64,000 nucleotides of DNA from Prorocentrum cordatum (lineage: Eukaryota > Sar > Dinophyceae > Prorocentrales > Prorocentraceae): positions 89,753 through 153,752 of the forward strand of contig CAUYUJ010018324.1 in assembly GCA_963575745.1 (NCBI GenBank), in the 5' to 3' direction. The position numbers and the translations under genes are program-made. Below the pieces are notes generated by a model. The model saw nothing but the letters and a program-made list of their open reading frames with translations. It made no database searches and was not told the origin of the DNA. Position 1 is the stretch's first letter. Every line of letters begins with the position of its first letter. Shown piece after piece: positions 55,889 to 64,000 of this stretch.

Positions 55889-56676
55889 GCGCAACGCGCT
55901 GCCATGTGAACGTTCACGCGCACGGGTGCTGCAATGCTGTTCTCGCGTGCCCCATATTGAGGTCATCGCACGCGCGCTGCGGCGCGCGTGCCTTTCCGCA
56001 GTCCACGTTGGGGCGGCCGTCTCTTCCGATCCGTGGAAATTTGCATTGTGCGTGTGGTTGTTTGTTAATTTGGTCTTCGATCAAACATTCAGCCCTCGTC
56101 GCATAGGAACACATCCTCAATGGCGGTGGTGGGTTGTTTGCGTGGGTGGGCGCGCGCGCGCGCGCCGCGGCGGCGGCGGCGGGCGGGGGGGGGGGGCCTC
56201 GCAGCGCGCGCGCGCGATGCAATGTGGTTATCGCAAATCCAACATTGAGGTCGCCCCGCGCGCCCGCCCGACAGCGAATGCCCATGGGGATGGCATCGTC
56301 ATGACAGGGCTTCCAAACCATGGGCAGGGGCGGGGCGGGTTTTTAATGTGTGAGCGGGGCATGGAGCGGGGGGAGGGGGGGTCGGGGGGGGGGGGGGAAA
56401 AGGAAAAAGAAAGGTGGGAAGGGGGGGGGGGGGGGGGGGGCGCTTGCGTTGTCTCTCCATCGCAATTTTCCTCCTCGCCCCACCCATGACCGCGCGCCGA
56501 GCGCCGACGCGCGCGCCCGCGCCGCGCCGCCTTTCGCGCGCAACGCGCGCGCATGCGCGCGCTGGCGCGCGCGCGCACGCATGCAGACGCGCAGCGCGAG
56601 CGCGCGCGGGACATGTGCCGCCGCCGCGGCTCACTAAGATATCGTGCGTTTCTGGCGCTACCATATAACCGTGCAA

Positions 56677-57136
56677 ATGCCTGCGTTACTTGCGATTGAA
56701 TGCCATTGTTGCGCATTGCTGCCAGTTACCTCGTGTTCTTCCAAGTATACAACGGAAGCGGCGGGATGCCGCGCGTTTGCGCGCGTTTACATGCATTGCA
56801 AGACGATTTAGCAGATAACCCCATGTTGTCCTAAGTTAATGTCAGTACTGATGGGATACTAAGGAAACTGAAGGGTTCTGCATGATTAAACGGGGTTGCG
56901 CTGAGTTAAGCCTAGTTTCTTGCAGAACATGCGCATTTCGAAAGAAATCGCATGGATTCCAACGTTGTGTCCAAGCTGGGGGGGTGTCCGAGGGTTGTGT
57001 TGGGTTTTGGCGCGGCAAGCCAAGTTGTTCAGAGATTATGTGGGTTCTGCTTGGTTTCCGAAGGTTGCGCTCAGTTTGTTTAGGTTTCGGCGAGTTTGCC
57101 AGGGAATGTTCGCATTGCCAGCAGAAACCAAAATCA
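56677..57136 (+). repeat. RTT-N7 decamer array A, second copy
   Basis: Base-for-base like 37,731-38,180, with the same one-base phase shift. Confidence 0.85.
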
Positions 57137-57259
57137 CTGTCGGGCAACCGCAAATACGGTCGCAAACTTGGGCGCGCCGCCCCACGCGGCAACCCGCCCG
57201 CGCGCGTGGGAGAGGGAAAGAGAAAGCGATTGGGAGGGAGAGAGAAAGAGAGAGAGAGG

Positions 57260-57313
<54 letters not shown>

Positions 57314-57368
57314 AAGAAAGAAAAGAGAGACATAGAGAAAATGATATATAGAGACAGAGAGAGAGAGA

Positions 57369-57446
<78 letters not shown>

Positions 57447-57893
57447 CAGAGAGAGAAGGAGAGCAAGGCCGCTATAATCAGAGCGCGCCTGGGCCCATGT
57501 GCAATGGGGCTGCGGGCGCGCGCGCCTTTGCGCGCTTCTGCGCGAGATGGCGCGCGGCGGTCAAGTTGAGTCGGAGCGCGCGGGCGCGCGCGGGCGACGA
57601 GACGCGGTCTGGCGCGCGGGGCGCGACAGCGCGCGGTCGCGCGCGCGCGTGAATGGTCGCCCAAACGCGCGCGAGGGTTGGCGCGGGCGGCGCGAGCGCG
57701 CGCGAGCGACTGGCGCGCAATCAAATGAGGGGGGGGGGGGGGCGGCGGGGGGAGGGGCGCGCATTGGAATCGGGCGGGGGGGGGGGGGGCGCCGTCGGGC
57801 GAGCGAGACTGGGCGGGCGGGCGCGGGCAAGCGATTTCGGTGGCGCGCTGGTAAACGGGCGTCGGGTCGGCGAGGCTTTTCGCCGCCGCAGTA

Positions 57894-58153
57894 GATTGTG
57901 ACCAGTTTATCGTTATAAAGCAAAGTTGTTACGGATTGTTGCATGAACTGGCAAGTTATAGCCGGTTGTGAACAGTTGTTGTAAGTTGATGCTAGTTTCT
58001 CGGAATTACAATCAGTTTCGAAGCGTTTTGCTTGGTTTTGTTAAGTTGCCGCGGGTTTCACTAGATTCCAGCTAATTAAATCAGGATATGCAAAGTTGCC
58101 AAGAGGTCCACAGAGTTAATGCACATATCGCGAAGATGTTGGCGCGTTCCCTC
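57894..58153 (+). repeat. RTT-N7 decamer array B, second copy
   Basis: Matches 38,981-39,240 without visible length change. Confidence 0.85.
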
Positions 58154-58763
58154 GAAGGAGGCCCGCGGGCGCCTGCGCGCGGAAAATGCTGCCCCCGTCC
58201 GCGCGCGAACGGTAGTCGCACGCGCGCGCGCACGCGCAAGCGAGCGCGCGCGCGCGTGCGTGCCAGTGCGCGCGCGTTTTGCGCGCGCATGGTGGCGGTG
58301 GTGGGGAATCGCGTTCGTTGCGCGGGATGGGCGCGCGCGCGCGCGACTGTGCGCGCGCGTGCGAGCTGTGGGGTTCAGGGCGGAGGGTGCCGCCTTGTTC
58401 CAGGAACCGAACGATCGAGTTGGCGCCGCCTTGTTCCTGGGGCCGCCGCGCGCCATCTCTCGGGGAAAGAGCTTGTATACGGGGAGCGGAAGCGGTGGCG
58501 GGGGGGGTGCGGTTTGGGAGCGCGCGGGGGCGCGAGCTCAGGCGCGCGCGTGCTGTGCGCGCGGCGTGCGTGCGTGGATCGGCTCGCGTAAAAGCGTTGG
58601 ATGCCAAGCGAGCGTTGCGCGGGTTCAAAAGCAGCCGCGCCCCTTCAGGCAACCGCCGGTTAACGTTCAGATGTTTTACTGGCGCTTCCAAACAAAAGCG
58701 CCGACCATTTAACCCATGTGCATTAATTTCTAGACGCCAGCGAGGACGGGCACATCAATGTGC

Positions 58764-59268
58764 AGACGCGGGCGCAGACATTTGCAGACATTTGCAGACA
58801 TTTGCAGACATTTGCAGACATTTGCAGACATTTGATGTCTGCAAATGTCTGCAAATGTCTGCAAATGTCTGAAAATGTCTGAAAATGTCTGCAACAATCT
58901 GCGCCCGTGTCTGCAAATGTCTGCGTCCGTGTCTGTAAATGTCTGTAAATGTCTGCAAATGTCTGCAAATGTCTGCAAAAATCTGCGCCCGTGTCTGCAA
59001 ATGTCTGCAAATGTCTGCAAATGTCTGCAAATGTCTGCGCCCTCGTCTGTAAATGTCTGCAAATGTCTGCAAATGTCTGCAGATGTCTGCAAATGTCTGC
59101 AGATGTCTGCAAATGTCTGCAAATGTCTGCAGATGTCTGCAGATGTCTGCAAATGTCTGCAAATGTCTGCAAATGTCTGCATATGCTTGTATGTCTGCGA
59201 ATGTCTGCAAATGTCTGTAAATGTCTGCAAATGTCTGCATATGTCTGCAAGCATCCGCACGTCTGCAA
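58764..59268 (+). repeat. Decamer array C, second copy
   Basis: Same orientation flip as copy 1, with exactly one extra decamer (net +10 bp) and TTGTCTG changed to TCGTCTG at one unit. The array therefore changes by whole units. Confidence 0.9.
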
Positions 59269-59775
59269 TTGTCAGCAACTAATAAAAAGCAGGCATCACA
59301 TAACAAGACAACTCAGCAAATATTAACAAGCAACACCGCCACCACCAACAACACCAACAGCCAGAACACTCACCCGAACACGAACAACATCAGTAGCAAC
59401 ATCAGCATGCACAATAACAGCAACAACAACAGACCACATCACCAGCAACAATACCAACAAACAACAAAAACACATCGAAACCCCATCAACAAAACAAGCG
59501 ATACATCATCCAATAACAACACACGCAACATCGCAAATACCAGCAAAAACAACAACCACACATACAACAGCAACAGCAACATCACAACCAATAACCACGG
59601 CACACCAACATCACTAAGAAGAAACGCAACACCAACAACAGCACCGTCATCACAACACACCACAAACAACTGCAATTGCAGCAACGTCCAACAACAACGT
59701 CCAACAACAACGTCCCAGCAGCAAACACATTACCAGCAACAACAACACCAGCAGCAAACGCATGCCCGCCGACGT

Positions 59776-60040
59776 GCACAGACAAACAACGACATCGACA
59801 GACAAACACCGACATGCGCAGACACACACCGACACTCGCAGACAAACGCCGACATGCGCAGACACGCAGCGACATGCGCAGACACACAACGACATCGACA
59901 GACAAACGACGACATACACAGACAGCCAACGACATACACAGACACGCGCAGACGCGCGCCGACACACGCAGACGCGCGCAGACACACACCGACAAACCAA
60001 GACATGCGACGACACATGCAGACGCGCGCAGACATACTAC
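59776..60040 (+). repeat. Decamer array D, second copy
   Basis: Matches 40,853-41,117. Confidence 0.9.
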
Positions 60041-60052
60041 GCCCCCACCCCC

Positions 60053-60398
60053 CTTAATCGTAAGCCCCCACGCAACTTCATGTTTATCCCCCGATGCTTT
60101 ATCTTAACGCCCCCGCGAGTTTATGCTAGGCCATGCGCAAGTCTATCTTCGGCCCCCGCGGGTTTATCTAAGTCAACCGCGGGTTCACACCAGGCCCCCC
60201 TGCGGTTTTATCTTACCCCCCCCCGCGAGTTTATCTTAGGCGCTCCCCGAGTTTATCTTAAGCCACCCGCAGGTTTATCTTGGGCCCCCGCGGATTTATC
60301 TTAGCGCCCCCGCGGGTTTATCTCAGCCCCCCCGCAGGGTGACAGCATGCCCCCGCAGGTTTATCGAAGACACCCCGCAGGTTTAGCTACCTGAGCCC
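60053..60398 (+). repeat. ~22 bp tandem array, second copy
   Basis: Matches 41,130-41,475. Confidence 0.85.
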
Positions 60399-60733
60399 CG
60401 CGCGAACTCCTCCTCCTCCTCCTTCTCCTCCTGCTCCTCCTGCTGCTCCTCCTCCTTCTCCTCCCCCTCGCCCTCCTCCTCCTCCTCCTCCTCCTCCTCA
60501 TGCTCCTCCTCCTCCTCCTCCTCCTCCTCCTCCCTCCTCCGCTCCCCGTACTTCGTCCTCCTCCTCCTCCGTCTCCGCCCCCTCCTCCCACCCTCCACCT
60601 CCTCCTGCTCCGCCTGCTGCTCATCCTCCTCGTGTAATTGCGGGGCAATCAAGCGCGCCTGGAACTATATTGGCCCAGCACCGAGACCGTGCTGCCCCAA
60701 AAACAACCTACGCCGATAAACGCAGAGGAACGC

Positions 60734-61325
60734 AGACATACACAGACATGCCACGACAAACAACGACAAACACAGACAGATACAGACATGCACAGACACG
60801 CACAGACATTCGCCGACACACGCAGACACGCGCAGACAAACGCAGACACGCGCAGACACGCAACGACATACGCAGACACACAACGACATCGACAGACAAA
60901 CGACGACATACACAGACAACCAACGACATACACAGACACGCGCAGACACGCAACGACATACGCAGACACACAACGACATCGACAGACAAACGACGACATA
61001 CACAGACAACCAACGACATACACAGACACGCGCAGACACGCAACGACATACGCAGACACACAACGACATCGACAGACAAACGACGACATACACAGACAAC
61101 CAACGACATACACAGACACGCGCAGACACGCAACGACATACGCAGACACACAACGACATCGACAGACAAACGACGACATACACAGACAACCAACGACATA
61201 CACAGACACGCGCAGACACGCAACGACATACGCAGACACACAACGACATCGACAGACAAACGACGACATACACAGACAACCAACGACATACACAGACACG
61301 CGCACACACGGACGCGCGCAGACAG
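60734..61325 (+). repeat. Decamer array E, second copy
   Basis: Five 90 bp units start at 60,864, 60,954, 61,044, 61,134 and 61,224. They are more uniform than in copy 1: several copy 1 variants (CCACCGAC, CACCGACATAC, GACATGCAC) are absent here. Confidence 0.9.
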
Positions 61326-62043
61326 GCACGACAAACACTGCAATGGGGCCCTCGGCGGAGCTCCTGGGGCTACGAAGCGCGACCGCGGGGGCCAGGGGGG
61401 GAGGGGGTAGGGGGCGGGGCCGGCAGGGGGGGGGAGGAGGGGGGGGAGCATGGGGGGACAGCCCAAGAGCGGGCGGGGATAAGAGACGGAGAGGAGACGG
61501 ATGAGTGGAGGAGAAGGAGACAGAGCTTTCCTCCCCCTCCTCCTCCTTTCCTTATCTTTCTCCTCCTCCTCCTCCCTCCTCCCTCTTCCCTCCGCCTCCC
61601 CCTCCGCCTCCTCCGCCTCCTCCTCCTCCTCCTCCTACTCCTCTTCCTCCTCCTCCTCCTCCTCCTCCTCCTCCTCCTCTCCGTCCCACCCCTCCTCCAC
61701 CTCCTCTCATCCTCCTCTTCTCCTCCCCCTCCTCCTCCTCCTCCTCCCTCCTCCTCCGCCTCCTCCTCCTCCGCCTCCTCCTCCTCCTCCTCCTCCTCCT
61801 CCTTCTCCCCATATCACCTCCCCCTCCATCCTCCATCCTCCTCCCTCCTCCTCGTCCTCCTCCCTCCTCCCCTGTGGCTTCTAGCGTCTAATGTAGCCTC
61901 GCTGCCTTGCGGGCGCGGGGGTGGCGCGGGAGTGCCTCGGGGCGCGGGGCCCCGCTTCGAGCCCCAACCCCATTGAACGGACCATCTCCCCCCCCGCCCC
62001 TTCCCCTGTGCCGAGTGGATTCGTTGGGGCGTCCTGGATCAAG

Positions 62044-64000
62044 GCAGACATCCGATCGTGCTGGACCTGGCCTCATATGCGGCCCTGCCCGCGGCAATGC
62101 TGCAGCTGTTTTCTGGGCGCGGTGACGGCGCCGACTTCCAGAAGAAGAAAAAGCGTGGACCGAAATCGCAGGCTGACATCAAGAAGGAGAAGGCCAGGGA
62201 CAGGATGTTCTTGAGGCACATAGAGGACGTCGAGCGAGAGAAGAGGGTTGTCGGCCAGGAAGGCCAATCTTTCATCGAACGCTACCGCTCGGGGCATAGC
62301 CAAAAGGTGGGACGGTAATCACAAACCCAAGGGAAAGAAGCACAGTGGGCACATTAAGAACCCCATGGGAATATCTTACCTTCCGATCGCCCTTGGGAAC
62401 CGCAGAGGCTTTGAGATACAACATCTCATCAACCATGACTTCTCATTGAATGTGCCCACTGTGCAGGAGGAGGAGGAGGAGGAGGAGGAGGAGGAGGAGG
62501 AGGAGGAGGAGGAGGGTGGAGGAGGAGAAGGGGGAAGGGGGACGAGCAGGAGAGGGGGAGGAGGGGAGGGAGGATAATGAAGGGGGGAAGGCTGAAGGAG
62601 GAGGAGGACGACGAGTACGAGGACGAGGATATCGGTTCCACTGCCTCCCATGGGCACTGGCCCCACGGCTTCCCACGGGTCGCAGGAGGAGGACGAGGAC
62701 GAGGGCACCTCCTCCCCCCGCGGCTTCCCACATTCCCCTCCTGCAGCTCATCATGCTGCTTTTCCTGTTGCTTCTACTGCTGACCCTCATCCACTCTTTG
62801 TACCTCCCCTCCCTCCTCCTCTCTCCTCCTCCCCCTCTCCCTCCTCCTCATCCCCTCCTATCCTCCTCCTCCTCCTTCCTACCCCCTTCTCCTCCTCCTC
62901 CTCCTCCTCCTCATCCTCCTCCTCCGCTTCCACCCCCGCATTATATTCCGCTATCCTTTCTCATTGATCATTCTCATTTCTCGTTTCTCCTTTCTGCGTT
63001 CTTCTTTCTCCTTCCTCCACGGTCCTCCTCTTCCTCCTCCCCGTCCCCCCTCCTCCCCCCCCTATCCTCCTTCTTCTCCTGCTCCCGTTACTCCTCCGTA
63101 TCCTCCTCCTTTGTGTATCTCTCTCTCTCTCTCTCTCTCCCTCCCTCGTCCGTCTCCTCCTCCTCCCCCAGCGTCTGCCTCGAAGGTGCTGAAGAACCTC
63201 AGGGATTTGTGGGAGAGGGCGGAGTGCAACTTCGACCAAGCGGGCGCCGTCTTGAGGGCTCGCAAAGAGATGTGGTCACGAGCTCAAGCTTGGGCGGGCG
63301 GGACGATAATGAGGAGGAACAGGGGGAGAGGGAGGAGGTGACGTGGGCTTAAGAGGAGGGCAAGGATAGAGGGGCGGAAGGCAGAGTGCGAGGAGGCAGA
63401 GAAGGGAGAGTAGGGGAAGGGAGGAATGATGAGGAATGAAGACTGCGACGATGAGGGGGGGGAAGGGAGAACTCCGAGGGGGAGAACGAACGAGGGTTGA
63501 GGGGGAGAGGATCGAGGGGACGAGGACAGTACGAGAACAAGGAAGATGATAAGGAGGATGATGGCCGACAACTTAGCCCCTGCCCAAGACCCCAGTGGTG
63601 AGAAACCGTTTCAAGCAGAGGGGGTCGGGACGCTACAATGCACACCCAATGCTTTCGCCTCGAGGTCGGAGACCGAGAGCCAGGGCAGCTTCTACAGCAG
63701 GGACGAGCTCGTGGACAAGTTCAAGAACACCGAGCACGCGGACAACTACATATCGTGGGCAACCAAGCAGGGCCTCTTGAAAAAGGAACAGGAGCGCGGG
63801 TGCCGCGTGTATTGGCACGAGCAGAAGTTCCACAGGTACGGCAACAGGACCCCGACTGCGAACCCCTGGGGAAGAGGAAGAGGAGGAAGAAGACGGAGGA
63901 GGGAGGAGGAAGATGAGGCGGGAGAACGAAGAGGGGGGGAGGGTGGAAGGCGGAGGAACGATGGAGGAGTGAGGAGGAGAGTGGAGGAGGGAGGAGGTGG
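62044..64000 (+). CDS. Gene B, second copy, cut by window end
   Basis: Exons 62,044-62,306, 63,186-63,274 and 63,665-63,835 equal the first three mapped exons of gene B, and the translations are identical. The intron CCT tract near 62,810-62,920 is shorter and rearranged, and an extra GAC triplet sits near 62,610. The final Lys/Ser-rich exon lies beyond the window. As in copy 1, no start exon was found. Identical exons with variable introns fit two alleles or a very recent duplication. Confidence 0.65.
62340..62464. mobile_element. 16 bp inverted-end hairpin, second copy
   Basis: Same inverted ends as 43,431-43,555, at 62,340-62,355 and 62,449-62,464, in the same intron position. Confidence 0.6.

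Overview
This is nuclear DNA from a dinoflagellate. Four things point there. A near-perfect relict of the dinoflagellate spliced leader lies at 18,470-18,490. The two multi-exon genes are intron-rich, lie on the same strand, and use GT and GC donors with AG|G acceptors. The DNA is GC-rich and dominated by simple and degenerate tandem repeats. There is a decayed non-LTR retrotransposon. A Prorocentrum-like genome is my best guess, but that is inference. No rRNA, tRNA, CRISPR or prokaryotic operon was seen.

Layout. 500-7,690: two long arrays of one ~50 bp degenerate repeat in opposite orientation, the right one interrupted by a ~1 kb insertion and a hairpin element. 9,000-18,400: accessory DNA with a GTC tract, an ~11 bp repeat array, a foldback element, two GAT arrays, a TG/G tract, a 38 bp array between inverted arms of a short repeat, and a 20 bp array. 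18,470-22,970: a decayed LINE-like element headed by the relict spliced leader. 23,329-27,129: gene A, nine inferred exons, Lys/Gly/Asp-rich protein. 27,974-29,654: a weak two-exon gene candidate. 30-42.5 kb: a repeat domain with a ~160 bp dispersed repeat, a ~200 bp palindromic satellite, and several arrays with a strict 10 bp period. 43,135-46,275: the last four exons of gene B, a Lys/Ser-rich protein.

A 100-N scaffold gap (46,401-46,500) follows. After it, 46,501-64,000 repeats 27.9-45.1 kb almost exactly. Exons are identical, simple repeats differ in length, and there is one clear ~75-85 bp insertion. This is either an alternative haplotype scaffolded in tandem or a real 18.6 kb tandem duplication with both junctions in AGG tracts.

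The most unusual signal is the helically phased decamer system. It comprises RTT-N7 arrays at 37,731-38,180 and 38,981-39,240, GCAGACATTT/TGTCTGCAAA decamers at 39,851-40,345, and GACA-type decamers at 40,853-41,117 and 41,811-42,400, the last with a 90 bp higher-order unit. A related decamer forms the tail of the retroelement at 22,902-22,970. The function of both genes is unknown; their charged low-complexity C-termini only suggest nuclear or nucleic-acid-associated proteins.
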